Notes: generated by a model not told the origin, from the sequence alone. Shown: positions 8,801 through 16,918, counted from the first letter of the stretch. The stretch: 47,294 bases of DNA from Kiritimatiellales bacterium (GCA_003230915.1 QIHI01000058.1:1-47294), one strand, 5' to 3'. Numbers and translations: made by a program.

Positions 8801-9602
8801 CGAAATCCTCGAAAACGAAGGTGAGCTCGGTGTGCGCGCCCGCGAGGTATTCGACGATGCTCAGACCCTGTTGAAACAGATTATTGATGAAGAGTTGTTT
8901 AATTTCAGTGGGGTCTATGGATTCTTCCCGGCCAACCGCGCGGGCGACGATATCGAAGTATATACCGACGAGACCCGCAAAGAGGTAAAGACCACGTTCC
9001 ATTTCCTGCGCCAGCAAATGATTAAAAAAGATGAAACGCCCAACCGCAGCCTCGCCGATTTCATCGCGTCCAAAGAAACCGGTATTGCCGACTATATCGG
9101 CGGTTTTGCCGTTACCTCCGGCCACGGCGTCGGTGAACTCGCCCAGAAATACCGTGAAGATCACGACGACTATAACTGCATTCTCGTTCAATCACTCGGC
9201 GATCGACTAGCCGAAGCCTTTGCTGAATATCTGCACGAAAAGTCGCGGATTGACTGGGGATTTGGATCGGTCGAAAAATTAACCTACCACCAATTGATTA
9301 AAGAAAAGTATCGTGGAATCCGTCCCGCCCCCGGCTATCCCGCCTGCCCCGACCACACCGAAAAGCGTGTCCTCTTCGATCTGCTAGAAGTTGAAAAAAA
9401 CACCGAAATCGAACTGACCGAAAGCATGGCCATGAATCCACCGAGCGCGGTCTCCGGCCATTACTTCTCGCATCCCAACTCACGCTACTTCCCGCTCGGC
9501 CGCATCGATCGTGAACACGTGGCCGACTACGCCCGGCGCAAAGAATGGACCGTTGAACAAGTCGAGAAATGGTTGGGACCGAATTTGGGGTATGATGCGT
9601 AA
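5883..9602 (+). CDS. metH: Cobalamin-dependent methionine synthase
   Basis: MetH moves a methyl group from 5-methyltetrahydrofolate to homocysteine through enzyme-bound cobalamin. The 1239-residue protein has all four modules. The homocysteine-binding domain has DGAMGTMIQ near 36 and zinc-site cysteines in GINCALG and [10 protein letters not shown]. The pterin-binding domain starts at [12 protein letters not shown] near residue 368. The cobalamin domain has [11 protein letters not shown] near 770, whose His is the lower axial cobalt ligand. The C-terminal AdoMet activation domain includes [12 protein letters not shown]. Length matches the family (about 1230). The ATG at 5883 is preferred to a TTG at 5823 that lies before the palindrome. 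A methyltransferase-MTHFR fusion at 10604 could supply its methylfolate. Confidence 0.97.
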   Translation: MNEKNTFFPEYTTPRGQQFAELLESQMLMLDGAMGTMIQKHKLEEADFRGERFADHASDLKGNNDLLVITKPDLIEEIHVEFLEAGADIIETNTFSSTTISQADYALESLVRELNIESVRLARCAIDRVLKKDPTRTLFVAGSIGPTNRTASLSPDVNDPGFRAVTFDDLVEAYTEQTEALIDGGVDLILVETIFDTLNAKAALYAVDTVFDQTGVRLPVMISVTITDKSGRTLSGQTPTAFWYSIEHAKPISVGINCALGAEDMRPYIEELAEVAPCYISIYANAGLPNAFGGYDDTPSDMAKIYDDFAEHQLSNIWGGCCGTTPDHIRAMAEVVKKYTPRTPPPPDTHSRYSGLEPLHITPEMNLVMVGERANITGSPKFARLIREGDLEAALQIARQQVENGANLIDINMDEGLIDSEAMMVKFLNLVASEPDISRVPIMIDSSKWEVIEAGLKCIQGKGIVNSISMKEGEDAFREHAQKVKRYGAGMVVMAFDENGQADTTARRIEICTRAYHILVDEVGFDPSNIIFDPNVFPVGTGMEEHRINATSFFEAAKVIRDTLPGAMVSGGISNVSFSFRGNNRVREAIHAAFLYHGMKAGLNMGIVNPGMLEVYDKVPADLMKAVEDVVLNRNEEATERLIDFAERVKAEGGDAKKEVEIKRWRESTVEKRLSHALVKGIVDHIDEDVEEARQKYSRPIKVIEGPLMDGMGIVGDLFGSGKMFLPQVVKSARVMKKAVAYLLPFMDAEKEGQITSSAGKILMATVKGDVHDIGKNIVGVVLACNNYEIKDIGVMVPWQTILQEAKDWGADIIGLSGLITPSLDEMVHVAKEMEREGIKLPLLIGGATTSKKHTAVKIEPEYSAPVVHVLDASRAVTVVQSLLSQDIVYRRSLKAEYKTIRESHAASQEAREFLSLEKARANAFPTDWTSYTPPKPIFTGIRVVDQIKAEEVVPYIDWLPFFWTWELQGRYPEILENEGELGVRAREVFDDAQTLLKQIIDEELFNFSGVYGFFPANRAGDDIEVYTDETRKEVKTTFHFLRQQMIKKDETPNRSLADFIASKETGIADYIGGFAVTSGHGVGELAQKYREDHDDYNCILVQSLGDRLAEAFAEYLHEKSRIDWGFGSVEKLTYHQLIKEKYRGIRPAPGYPACPDHTEKRVLFDLLEVEKNTEIELTESMAMNPPSAVSGHYFSHPNSRYFPLGRIDREHVADYARRKEWTVEQVEKWLGPNLGYDA

Positions 9603-9631
9603 AAATATGTAAGTCGATACTTGAATTCCTA

Positions 9632-9657
9632 AACCGAAAAGGTTACACCTAAAAGGG
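9632..9657 (+). promoter_or_regulatory. Possible HigA operator upstream of higB
   Basis: AACC (9632-9635) and GGTT (9641-9644) form a small inverted repeat. The words AAAAGGTTA and AAAAGGGTA then repeat 14 bases apart. HigA-type antitoxins usually repress their own operon by binding such sites near the promoter. The match here is positional only. Confidence 0.3.
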
Positions 9658-9674
9658 TAAGTTAAAGGATTTGA

Positions 9675-9953
9675 ATGATTGTTTCTTTCAAAGACAAACG
9701 TACACGGAATATCTGGGAGGGTAAAAACTTGCGGCTTGACCCCGCTGTGCAACGCAAGGCTCAGCTTAAATTGCGTTACATCCATTTGGCACATGAAGTG
9801 GCTGATTTGTATTCACCCCCAGGGAATCGATTGGAAAAACTGAGTGGAGATCGAAAGGGACAGTATTCAATTCGTGTGAATCAGCAGTATCGTATCTGCT
9901 TTCGGTGGGAATCCGATGGAGCTAAAGAGGTTGAGTTTGTCGACTATCATTAA
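9675..9953 (+). CDS. higB: HigB-type toxin (RelE/ParE superfamily)
   Basis: HigB toxins are ribosome-dependent mRNA endonucleases that are neutralised by HigA. The 92-residue protein matches the family from MIVSFKDKRTRNIWEG through the LEKLSGDRKGQYSIRVNQQYRICFRW core to the short VEFVDYH end. The conserved basic and aromatic residues of the active region are present, so it looks intact. A ribosome binding site (AAAGGA) precedes the ATG by 6 bases. The toxin-first order with the antitoxin 15 bases downstream is typical of higBA. It is inserted between two methionine genes and followed by a decayed KilA-N gene, which suggests acquired DNA. Confidence 0.92.
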   Translation: MIVSFKDKRTRNIWEGKNLRLDPAVQRKAQLKLRYIHLAHEVADLYSPPGNRLEKLSGDRKGQYSIRVNQQYRICFRWESDGAKEVEFVDYH

Positions 9954-9968
9954 AAGAAGGAGCACCCC

Positions 9969-10253
9969 ATGAATCCAATAAATGTACATCCCGGCGAAGC
10001 GCTGAATGAGTTTTTAGAGGACTATGGGCTGAGCCAAAGTCAATTGGCACGGGAACTGCGCGTCCCAGTACGCCGAATCAACACCATCGTTCGTGGAGAA
10101 CGTAGCATCACGGCCGATACCGCCGTCCGACTCGCGCGCTATTTTGGAAACCGTGCCGATTTCTGGCTCGGCCTTCAGGAGCTATTCGACATCAATGAAA
10201 CAGAAAAAAACCTAGCCAGTGAACTCCAAAAAATCCACCCCGTGGCAGTTTAG
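9969..10253 (+). CDS. higA: HigA-type antitoxin (XRE-family HTH)
   Basis: The 94-residue protein starts with NPINVHPGEALNEFLEDYGL, the typical opening of HigA. A helix-turn-helix follows at about residues 20-60 (LSQSQLARELRV, then RRINTIVRGERSITADTAVRLARYFG), and the conserved block ADFWLGLQELFDI comes next. It should bind HigB and repress the higBA promoter. A strong ribosome binding site (AAGGAG) precedes the ATG. It appears complete, so the pair may still be functional. Confidence 0.93.
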   Translation: MNPINVHPGEALNEFLEDYGLSQSQLARELRVPVRRINTIVRGERSITADTAVRLARYFGNRADFWLGLQELFDINETEKNLASELQKIHPVAV

Positions 10254-10295
10254 GCAAATATTGAGAAAATCTTATGCCCGCGACTCCTGATCAAG

Positions 10296-10586
10296 ATGAA
10301 AATCAGACTAGCATTGAATCCTCGGAGGCCGACCTCCATGCGAATAGCATTGTTCGGAATAACGGCAAAACAATGGCGAGAAAGTCATCCTGAGGATAAG
10401 GGGAATATCCGTGATTATGCAAATGTTTCACAACTGGTCTGTCTTTCGAATCTTGAAAATCTGAATGCTCTTTTTATTCAGGAAGGGACTTCCCAGTCTG
10501 AACGTCTGAAAAAATTCAACCAAATTTCCATCCAGCAAATGCACCTGCTTACAGATGAGGTAAATCTGCTTGAACAAAAAACTTAA
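10296..10586 (+). pseudogene. KilA-N domain protein, C-terminal remnant
   Basis: The frame from about 10344 (IALFGITAKQWRES, KGNIRDYA, QLVCLSNLENLNALFIQEG, QSERLKKFNQISIQQM) matches the conserved C-terminal part of KilA-N domain proteins from phages and mobile elements. Those proteins are about 270-300 residues, and the DNA-binding KilA-N domain is missing here. The first 16 codons of the open frame do not match the family. The ORF could still make a 96-residue peptide, but it is best read as a remnant. It lies directly after higBA, marking a patch of former mobile DNA. Confidence 0.7.
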
Positions 10587-10603
10587 TCACCCGGACCAGA
10601 CCC

Positions 10604-12433
10604 ATGAAAAATATAATTGAACGCATAACCGAACACCCGCTCATCTTTGACGGGGCGATGGGCACGATGATCTACTCGAAGGGCGTATTCATCAACACAT
10701 GCTACGAACATCTGTGCATCACCAATCCCAAGTTGATCTCGAGTATTCATCAGGAATATGCCGATGCCGGAGCGGATGTGATTGAAACCAACTCGTTCGG
10801 AGCCAACCGCCTCAAACTGCAGGGTCACGGTCTTGCCGATCAACTCGAAGCGATCAACCGTGCCGCGGTTCGGCTTGCTCGGGAAGCGGCAGGGGACGAG
10901 GCACTAGTGGCCGGATCGATCGGCCCGATTCTCAAGTCCGGGCAGGTATTCCTCGAAAACGAAAGTGACCCATTGGCCGAAACTTATCGCGAGCAAATGG
11001 CGGTTTTGGCCGATGAAGGCGTCGACTTTTTCATGCTTGAAACTTTTTCACATATCCAGGAGGCGCAGCTCGCCGCCCAAGTGGCCTCCGAATTCGGTGT
11101 ACCCATTTTTGTCTCTATGATTGTTGGGAAAGACGGCGAAACCCAAAAGGGTCGAAAGATCGAGCAGTTGATCCAGACGCTCGAAAATGACGATAATATC
11201 GATGGAATTGGCGTCAATTGTGGCGTCGGTCCGGCTGCCGCTTTCAGCAACGCCGAACGCGCCCTTGCGCTGACCTCCAAACCGTTCACCGTGATGGCCA
11301 ACGCAGGCGTTCCGCAAGAGGTCGACGGACGGTTAATCTATATGTCCACCCCCGAATATTTTACCGAGTATGCCAAGAACATGATCCAGATCGGCGTGCG
11401 CGGTGTTGGCGGTTGCTGCGGCACCACGCCGGATCACATTGCCATGATGGCTAAGAATATCAAATCGATGACCGGCGTGAAAAAGCATGTGGCTATCACC
11501 AGCCGTGTGCAGGAAAAAGCTCCAGAGGTCACCGTGGTTCCTATGGCCGAAAAGTGCAACTTCGCCGCCAAACTTGCACGCGATGAAAAAGTGACCAGCA
11601 TCGAAATCACCCCGCCCCGCTCCATCGACCTCAAGCCGATGCTCGACAAATGCCAAACGTGCAAAGATGCAGGGATCGATGCGATCAACATACCTGACGG
11701 GCCGCGCGCCAGCGCACGTATTTCACCGATGGTCGCCGCACTAGCTGTCGAACGCGAAGTCGGCATCGAAACCGTGCTACACTACTGTTGCCGCGACCGC
11801 AACCTGATCGGCATGCAATCCGATCTTCTCGGCGGCTATGCCGGGGGGCTTCGCAATTATCTCATCATTACTGGCGATCCGCCCAAACTTGGCGACTACC
11901 CCGACTCCACCCCCGTTTTCGATGTCGATGCCGTCGGCCTGACGCAGGTGGTGACCAATCTCAACCACGGCGTTGATGTGGGCGGCAATCCGATCAACCC
12001 GCCGACCGGCATCCTGGTCGGCGTCGGAGCCAATCCGTGTGCGGTAGATCATGAATATGAACTGAAGCACTACTTGAATAAGATCAATGCTGGAGCGGAG
12101 TATGCCATCACCCAGCCGATCTTTGATCCGGACGCTTTGCTGCGCTTTCTCGATGCGGCGGAAGCCCGAGGTGGATCCATCCCCGTTGTTGCCGGGGTCT
12201 GGCCACTGGTCTCCCTCCGCAACGCCGAGTTCCTCAATACCGAAGTCCCCGGCGTGGAGGTCCCCGCCGCTGTCCTCGAACGAATGGGCAAAACAAAGAC
12301 CAAGGAGGACGGCCGCAAGGTCGGCATTGAGATTGCCAGAGAAATCTGCGAGAGCATCACCGACCGCGTTGCAGGCTACCAAGTCAGCGCCCCCTTCGGC
12401 CTCATCGATCTTGCGCTACAGGTGCTCGAATAA
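10604..12433 (+). CDS. Bifunctional homocysteine S-methyltransferase / methylenetetrahydrofolate reductase
   Basis: The 609-residue protein fuses two activities. Residues 1 to about 295 form a homocysteine methyltransferase domain with [13 protein letters not shown] near 16. Its zinc-site cysteines lie in GVNCGVG and [10 protein letters not shown]. From about 315 to 605 there is a MetF-type flavin-dependent MTHFR domain, with SIEITPPRS, YAGGLRNYLIITGDPP, GVGANPCA and AEYAITQPIFD. The architecture matches B. subtilis YitJ. The reductase half makes 5-methyl-THF, the donor used by MetH; the other half can methylate homocysteine from another donor. Its N-terminal domain is paralogous to that of MetH 4.7 kb upstream. 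The gene follows the higBA/KilA-N patch. Confidence 0.95.
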   Translation: MKNIIERITEHPLIFDGAMGTMIYSKGVFINTCYEHLCITNPKLISSIHQEYADAGADVIETNSFGANRLKLQGHGLADQLEAINRAAVRLAREAAGDEALVAGSIGPILKSGQVFLENESDPLAETYREQMAVLADEGVDFFMLETFSHIQEAQLAAQVASEFGVPIFVSMIVGKDGETQKGRKIEQLIQTLENDDNIDGIGVNCGVGPAAAFSNAERALALTSKPFTVMANAGVPQEVDGRLIYMSTPEYFTEYAKNMIQIGVRGVGGCCGTTPDHIAMMAKNIKSMTGVKKHVAITSRVQEKAPEVTVVPMAEKCNFAAKLARDEKVTSIEITPPRSIDLKPMLDKCQTCKDAGIDAINIPDGPRASARISPMVAALAVEREVGIETVLHYCCRDRNLIGMQSDLLGGYAGGLRNYLIITGDPPKLGDYPDSTPVFDVDAVGLTQVVTNLNHGVDVGGNPINPPTGILVGVGANPCAVDHEYELKHYLNKINAGAEYAITQPIFDPDALLRFLDAAEARGGSIPVVAGVWPLVSLRNAEFLNTEVPGVEVPAAVLERMGKTKTKEDGRKVGIEIAREICESITDRVAGYQVSAPFGLIDLALQVLE

Positions 12434-12446
12434 ATTATTTTCAAAC

Positions 12447-12484
12447 GGCTGGAAGTTCCCCGTGCTAAATGCTCCAATCCAGCC
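12447..12484 (+). terminator. Hairpin between the MTHFR fusion gene and the globin gene
   Basis: GGCTGGA (12447-12453) pairs with TCCAGCC (12478-12484) over a 24-base loop. It lies in the 69-base gap and is followed by CTCATTTAGG rather than a clean T run. It may be a weak terminator or an mRNA processing or stability structure. Confidence 0.35.
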
Positions 12485-12502
12485 TCATTTAGGAGAACAC
12501 CC

Positions 12503-12922
12503 ATGTCAAATAAACTTGAAGAACTACACGAGCATTATCGCGAGGGCGACACCCAGTTCGAACTTGCGGGCGGGATTGAAGGCATCACTAAACTGGCCAA
12601 CGATTTTTATGATGTGATGGGAAAACGGCAAGAATCGCGGAAAATACTTCATATGCACCCGACCGATTTAACGGAGTCGCGCGAAAAGCTAGCGCGGTTC
12701 CTGTGTGGGTACATGAATGGCCCCGAGCTTTATGAAGAAAAATATGGCCCCCTGGCTCTCGGCCCTGCACATAGCCACTTGGCGATCGGAAATACGGAAA
12801 AAGAGGCATGGCTGCTCTGCATGAAAGATGCGCTGTCCATGCAGCCCTATTCTCAGGAGTTTAAGGATTTCATGTATATGCGCCTTTGTGTTCCGGCAGG
12901 CCGCATCCAAAATCGACCTTAA
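12503..12922 (+). CDS. Group II truncated hemoglobin
   Basis: The 139-residue protein matches bacterial group II truncated globins. It has GGIEGITKLANDFYDVM with the B10 Tyr, the HMHPTDLTESREKLARFL block, the GPELYEEKYGPLALGPAH block and IGNTEKEAWLLCMKDAL with the G8 Trp. By alignment from memory, the His in GPAHSHLAIG is the proximal heme ligand. Such globins bind O2 or NO and are linked to redox or nitrosative stress. The ATG at 12503 follows AGGAG. It lies downstream of the methionine genes and converges with gltX. Cobalamin-dependent methionine synthase is NO- and oxygen-sensitive, which offers a possible but unproven link. Confidence 0.88.
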   Translation: MSNKLEELHEHYREGDTQFELAGGIEGITKLANDFYDVMGKRQESRKILHMHPTDLTESREKLARFLCGYMNGPELYEEKYGPLALGPAHSHLAIGNTEKEAWLLCMKDALSMQPYSQEFKDFMYMRLCVPAGRIQNRP

Positions 12923-12996
12923 GGGTCCACTCAGTAATGACCTCGTCGAGCTCTTTATGGGATCGATTTCAGAATCATCACCATCCACTGCTACGG

Positions 12997-14304
12997 CTAT
13001 GATAAAAATAACGTAATGGTGCGCTCCATTCTTCCTACCACGCGGTCGCGACCCAAAATCTCAAGCATCGGGAATAGGTCGGGGCCGGACTGGATGCCGG
13101 AGACGGCCAGACGGAGCGGCGCCATTACCGCGCCAAAGTTAAGCCCTGAAATTTCGATAAAGTCATGGATGGCTTTGTCGGAACTCGCCTCATCGAAAAC
13201 GTCCAGCTCTTTGAAAATTGATTTTACTTTTTCCAGCATTTCGAGAACGCCGTCTTTCTGAAGTTTTTTGCGTACGGCCTTGGCATCGTATTCAAACTCT
13301 TCCGTGAAGAAATAGGCTACCATCGGCACGATGTCGGCCACCGTCTTTATGCGTTCGCGCACCTGTCCAAAAACCGCTCTGGCATAATCCGCATCCACGT
13401 CAATTCCGGCCTTTTCCACTGCCTGAAAACAGGTGGTTTCGAACTCTACAAACGGAAGCTTCAGCATATATTCGCCGTTCATCCATTGTAGTTTACGCAA
13501 ATCCACCTGCGCTGGCGACGACTGGCAACGAGAGAGATCAAAGGCCTCAACCATCTCGCCGCGTGTCATCACTTCACGGTCATCGCCGGGCGACCAGCCA
13601 AGTAGCGCGAGATAGTTGAATAGCGCATCGCCAAGGAATCCCTTGTCCCGGAAGTCACCCACGAAGGCATCCCCATCCCGTTTGGAATAGGGCTTGCCCT
13701 GCGCATTGATGATCATCGGAAGGTGCGCAAATTTTGGCACGTCGGCATCCAGCGCCTGATAGAGCGCCATGTGGCGGTAAGTATTTTCAATGTGATCGTC
13801 TCCTCGGATCACGTGGGTAATGCTCTGCTCGATATCATCGAGCACATTGGCCAGGTGGAAAACGGGGGTTCCGTTAGAACGGACGATGACGAAGTCCTGC
13901 ATGTTTTCCGCAGCCTTCGATAGCGTGCCCTTGATACCGTCCTCGAACGAGGTATCGGTTCCCGGCATTTTGAAGATTACGCACTCGCCCTGCCCTAAAC
14001 CGCCCTTGTCTTCCTTATAGGCCAACCCCTTCGAGAGCAATAGTTCCGCCGCTTCAAGGTGCGCCTCCATTCGGGTACTTTGGTAGAGCGGCTCTCCATC
14101 GGCATCCAACTTCAGCCACTCCATCGCATCCAGCAGTGTTTGAATCGCCTCCGGCGTGGAGCGTTCACGGTCGGTATCCTCGACACGCAGCAGGAATTCC
14201 CCGCCATTGTGGCGAGCAAACAGCCAGTTGTAGATCGCCGCACGCATATTACCGATGTGAACATGACCGGTTGGACTAGGTGCAAAACGTGTGCGTACTT
14301 TCAT
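12997..14304 (-). CDS. gltX: Glutamyl-tRNA synthetase
   Basis: GltX charges tRNA-Glu with glutamate. The 435-residue class I synthetase has the ATP-binding PTGHVHIGN block at residues 11-19 (HIGH motif). It also has FLLRVEDTDRERS, VIRGDDHIENT and the second nucleotide motif as YSKRDG near residue 210, a KMSKS-type loop. The C-terminal helical anticodon-binding region follows. It is slightly short for the family (about 470). The ATG at 14304 has an upstream GGAG and matches the usual N-terminus (MKVRTRFAPSPTG). It is divergent from hpt, with a heptad repeat element in the shared 145-base gap. Confidence 0.95.
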   Translation of the reverse strand: MKVRTRFAPSPTGHVHIGNMRAAIYNWLFARHNGGEFLLRVEDTDRERSTPEAIQTLLDAMEWLKLDADGEPLYQSTRMEAHLEAAELLLSKGLAYKEDKGGLGQGECVIFKMPGTDTSFEDGIKGTLSKAAENMQDFVIVRSNGTPVFHLANVLDDIEQSITHVIRGDDHIENTYRHMALYQALDADVPKFAHLPMIINAQGKPYSKRDGDAFVGDFRDKGFLGDALFNYLALLGWSPGDDREVMTRGEMVEAFDLSRCQSSPAQVDLRKLQWMNGEYMLKLPFVEFETTCFQAVEKAGIDVDADYARAVFGQVRERIKTVADIVPMVAYFFTEEFEYDAKAVRKKLQKDGVLEMLEKVKSIFKELDVFDEASSDKAIHDFIEISGLNFGAVMAPLRLAVSGIQSGPDLFPMLEILGRDRVVGRMERTITLFLS

Positions 14305-14325
14305 GGGTCAAAACTCCGTTTTGAC

Positions 14326-14377
14326 GTGACGAGTGATTCATGATTAAAAGTTCACGGCTCACGTTTCACGACTCACT
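14326..14377. repeat. Degenerate heptad element, GTGAnnn array then nnnTCAC array (copy D)
   Basis: GTGACGA (14326), GTGATTC (14333) and ATGATTA (14340) are followed by AAA. GTTCACG (14350), GCTCACG (14357), TTTCACG (14364) and ACTCACT (14371) come next, all on a 7-base grid. The second set is the reverse complement of the first word. The build is the same as the GAA/TTC elements but with a different core word. It lies in the divergent gltX-hpt gap. Confidence 0.7.
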
Positions 14378-14449
14378 TATTTATTCGCCTAAAATTATTT
14401 TGTCGGGCACTCAATTGTTCTACCTTCTCGAAAACGGGAAGGCTACCTC

Positions 14450-14992
14450 ATGCGAGTACACGATGTAAAAGAAATCCTGATTGATAAGCATGCCATCGCC
14501 GAACGCGTCGACCAACTGGTGGATGCCGTCGCCGACGGCTGTGGCGCGGATCATCTGATCGTCGTTGGCATCCTCAAGGGTAGCTTCATGTTTCTCGCCG
14601 ACTTGATGCGTAGCTTCCACCGCCACGATGTGCATCCACGGATCGACTTCCTCACCCTATCGAGCTATGGATCCGGAACCACTTCCTCCGGCGAGGTCGA
14701 GATCATCCACGATATCCGCGAGGATATCATCGGTGCCAACGTACTACTCGTCGACGATATTCTCGACACCGGCCGCACACTGGCCTCCACTAAAAAGTTA
14801 TTGATCGAACGCGGTGCAGAGTCTGTTTGCACCTGTGTGCTGCTCGATAAAAAGGCTCACCGAGCCGTCGAGTTCGAAGCTGACCATGTCGGCTTCCCCA
14901 TCGACGACCATTTTGTCGTCGGCTACGGCCTCGATTACGACAACTTCTACCGAGAACTCCCCCACATCGCCAAAGTCACCTTCCACGACTAA
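14450..14992 (+). CDS. hpt: Hypoxanthine phosphoribosyltransferase
   Basis: Hpt salvages hypoxanthine (and usually guanine) by transfer to PRPP, giving IMP or GMP. The 180-residue protein has the family hallmarks: VVGILKGSFMFLADL near 38-52 (pyrophosphate-binding loop), the flexible loop with SYGSGTTSSGEV near 72-83, the PRPP motif VLLVDDILDTGRT at residues 98-110, and the purine-recognition end VGYGLDYDNFYRELPHI. Length matches the family. It is transcribed divergently from gltX and converges with the aldolase gene, where its stop codon overlaps the aldolase terminator tract. Confidence 0.95.
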   Translation: MRVHDVKEILIDKHAIAERVDQLVDAVADGCGADHLIVVGILKGSFMFLADLMRSFHRHDVHPRIDFLTLSSYGSGTTSSGEVEIIHDIREDIIGANVLLVDDILDTGRTLASTKKLLIERGAESVCTCVLLDKKAHRAVEFEADHVGFPIDDHFVVGYGLDYDNFYRELPHIAKVTFHD

Positions 14993-15017
14993 AAAAAAGG
15001 CCGCCCTGCTGGACGGC
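14991..15017 (-). terminator. Intrinsic terminator of the aldolase gene
   Basis: On the minus strand GCCGTCC (15017-15011) pairs with GGGCGGC (15006-15000) over a 4-base loop. It runs through two Cs into eight Ts (14998-14991). The T run overlaps the hpt stop codon. Confidence 0.85.
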
Positions 15018-15043
15018 TTCTGCCATGTAACCCGGATATCCGG

Positions 15044-16111
15044 TTAATTAACATCGATGGCGTTGAGATCGGAAAAAGCCTGCTTAACACGTTCGACCAT
15101 GCTTTCCTGCGCCTTGCGCAACCATACGCGCGGATCGTAAGATTTCTTATTCGGCTTGTCTGCGCCTTCTGGATTTCCGAGCTGCCTCTGGAGGTAGTCT
15201 TCGTTAGCCTTGTAGAAGTTCAGGACCCCTTCCCAAGAGGCCCACTGCGTATCGGTATCGATGTTCATTTTGACCACGCCGTAGGAGATGGCCTCTTTGA
15301 TTTCTTCGGGAGAGGAGCCGGAACCGCCGTGGAATACGAAGTTTAGTGGTTGGGCTTCGGTGCCGAACTTTTTGGCAACGTATGCCTGGGAGTCGCGCAG
15401 GATGGTCGGGGTCAGCTTAACATTGCCCGGCTTGTAGACCCCGTGCACGTTTCCGAAGGAGGCCGCAACCGTGAAGTTCGGGCTGATGGTGCCGAGCTTT
15501 TCGTAGGCGTAGGCCACATCTTCGGGTTGGGTGTAGAGCTTGGACTCGTCCATGTCGGTATTGTCGACGCCGTCTTCCTCGCCGCCGGTACAGCCGAGCT
15601 CAATTTCCAGCGTCATGCCGATCTTGCTCATGCGCTCAAGATATTTAGCAGAAATTTCAATGTTTTCTTCGAGGGATTCCTCGGAGAGGTCGAGCATGTG
15701 AGAGCTGAATAGCGGGCGCCCTTTGGCTTCGAACCACTTTTCGCCTTCATCGAGCAAGCCGTCGATCCACGGTAGCAACTTCTTGGCGGCGTGGTCGGTG
15801 TGGAGGATGACGGGAACGCCATAGGCTTCGGCCATCATGTGGACGTGCTGGGCTCCGGAAATGGTGCCGAGAACGGCTCCGCCTTTAAGTCCCTTGCCAG
15901 CGGTGAATGCGCCTCCTCCATTGGAAAATTGGATGATGACTGGAGAGTTGACGGATGCAGCGGCTTCCAACACACCGTTGATGGAATCGGTCCCGACTAC
16001 ATTGACCGCAGGCAGGGCAAATTTATTTTCCTTTGCGATCTGGAAAACTTTCTGTACGTCGTCGCCATAGAGAACACCGGGCTTTACTACATCGAGAATC
16101 TTCGTTGACAT
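15044..16111 (-). CDS. fbaA: Class II fructose-bisphosphate aldolase
   Basis: This zinc enzyme interconverts fructose 1,6-bisphosphate with glyceraldehyde 3-phosphate and dihydroxyacetone phosphate. The 355-residue protein follows the E. coli FbaA (class IIA) pattern end to end. HTDH lies at residues 104-107 with the catalytic Asp and a zinc His. IELGCTGGEEDGVDN, SFGNVHGVYKPGN, FVFHGGSGS and MNIDTDTQWA follow, and it ends LNAIDVN. The E. coli HTDHCA sequence reads HTDHAA here. It has its own promoter just downstream of the HPr gene and a terminator at its 3' end, so it can act as a single-gene unit. Confidence 0.96.
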   Translation of the reverse strand: MSTKILDVVKPGVLYGDDVQKVFQIAKENKFALPAVNVVGTDSINGVLEAAASVNSPVIIQFSNGGGAFTAGKGLKGGAVLGTISGAQHVHMMAEAYGVPVILHTDHAAKKLLPWIDGLLDEGEKWFEAKGRPLFSSHMLDLSEESLEENIEISAKYLERMSKIGMTLEIELGCTGGEEDGVDNTDMDESKLYTQPEDVAYAYEKLGTISPNFTVAASFGNVHGVYKPGNVKLTPTILRDSQAYVAKKFGTEAQPLNFVFHGGSGSSPEEIKEAISYGVVKMNIDTDTQWASWEGVLNFYKANEDYLQRQLGNPEGADKPNKKSYDPRVWLRKAQESMVERVKQAFSDLNAIDVN

Positions 16112-16183
16112 GATGTTACCTTCCTCGTTTTGTGGGGTTGATCTTACTGATTTGTGCTAATGGTTTTGGCAAAATTCGCCGGA

Positions 16184-16211
16184 ACTATATCAAGATTGCC
16201 CCATCGGTCAA
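16184..16211 (-). promoter_or_regulatory. Sigma70-type promoter for fbaA
   Basis: On the minus strand TTGACC (16211-16206) is followed after 16 bases by TATAGT (16189-16184). It lies about 75 bases upstream of the fbaA start and just beyond the HPr stop codon. Confidence 0.7.
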
Positions 16212-16227
16212 CCCCATGAATGCTTGA

Positions 16228-16500
16228 TTACTTCGGCGGGAAGTCAAAGAGGGTCTCAAAAAGTCCGGCGAGCTTATTGCAAAAGGCCTCTTCGTCGGGG
16301 CCGGTCACCTGAATGGTCACAACGGTATTTTCCTCAAGCCCAAGTATAATTAGCTCGAGTGCAGAGGTAAGCGTGCAGGTTCCCGACTCCGCCGACACGA
16401 GGATCTCGCCGGGATAGGCACTGCCTTCTGTGACTAAAACGGCAGAAGGCCGGCAATGAATGCCGGCCTCATTTTTCACAACTGCTTTTGCTTCGAACAT
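16228..16500 (-). CDS. HPr-family phosphocarrier protein
   Basis: The 90-residue protein aligns with HPr. The phosphorylation-site region is AGIHCRPSA, with His15 and Arg17 in the standard positions. Ser46 also falls at the regulatory serine position (LTSALEL). HPr passes phosphate from PEP via enzyme I to sugar transporters, and HPr kinase acts on Ser46 in organisms that have it. No enzyme I, HprK or PTS permease lies in the window, so a regulatory role in a reduced phosphotransferase system is possible. It lies 15 bases downstream of a lipoprotein gene and upstream of fbaA. Confidence 0.88.
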   Translation of the reverse strand: MFEAKAVVKNEAGIHCRPSAVLVTEGSAYPGEILVSAESGTCTLTSALELIILGLEENTVVTIQVTGPDEEAFCNKLAGLFETLFDFPPK

Positions 16501-16515
16501 TATTCAGGAAACCGG

Positions 16516-16872
16516 CTACTTCGTGTCGTTATGAGCCTTGCGAATCATTTCCTCATAAACCGTCTTGTCATTGATGGCATAGATGTAGGACTTGGCGAAA
16601 ATTCCGTGAGTCTTGCGGTTTGCATCGCACATTTCAGTCGCAGCCTGGATGGCTTCCTTCAGCGTCGCTTTTCCAAAATCAACTCCATAGGCATAATCCC
16701 CGCTGGGATCGACGGCCAAGACAAAAACTTTATTGTTCGGTTGTTCGAAATAATCAAGAAGCTGAGCCTGAACCTTGGCTGGAACTCTGGGAACATAGAA
16801 GTTATTGCTGGCACAACCGGCAATTGCTACCAAGCCTATGGATATAACCAAAAATTTTGAAAACACTTTCAT
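16516..16872 (-). CDS. Small lipoprotein of unknown function
   Basis: The 118-residue product has a lipoprotein signal peptide (MKVFSKFLVISIGLVAIAGC) with the acylated Cys at residue 20. The mature part holds VFVLAVDPSGDYAYGVDFG followed by a helix (ATLKEAIQAATEMCDANRK), a pattern resembling small stress or DUF4189-like domains; I cannot name the family. The start has a strong ribosome binding site (AGGAGG). It probably anchors in an envelope membrane. The HPr gene follows 15 bases later, which may only reflect compact packing. Confidence 0.75.
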   Translation of the reverse strand: MKVFSKFLVISIGLVAIAGCASNNFYVPRVPAKVQAQLLDYFEQPNNKVFVLAVDPSGDYAYGVDFGKATLKEAIQAATEMCDANRKTHGIFAKSYIYAINDKTVYEEMIRKAHNDTK

Positions 16873-16918
16873 AACACCTCCTGATTAAATGTAAGAAGAC
16901 ACTTTATGCTTCGAACCC

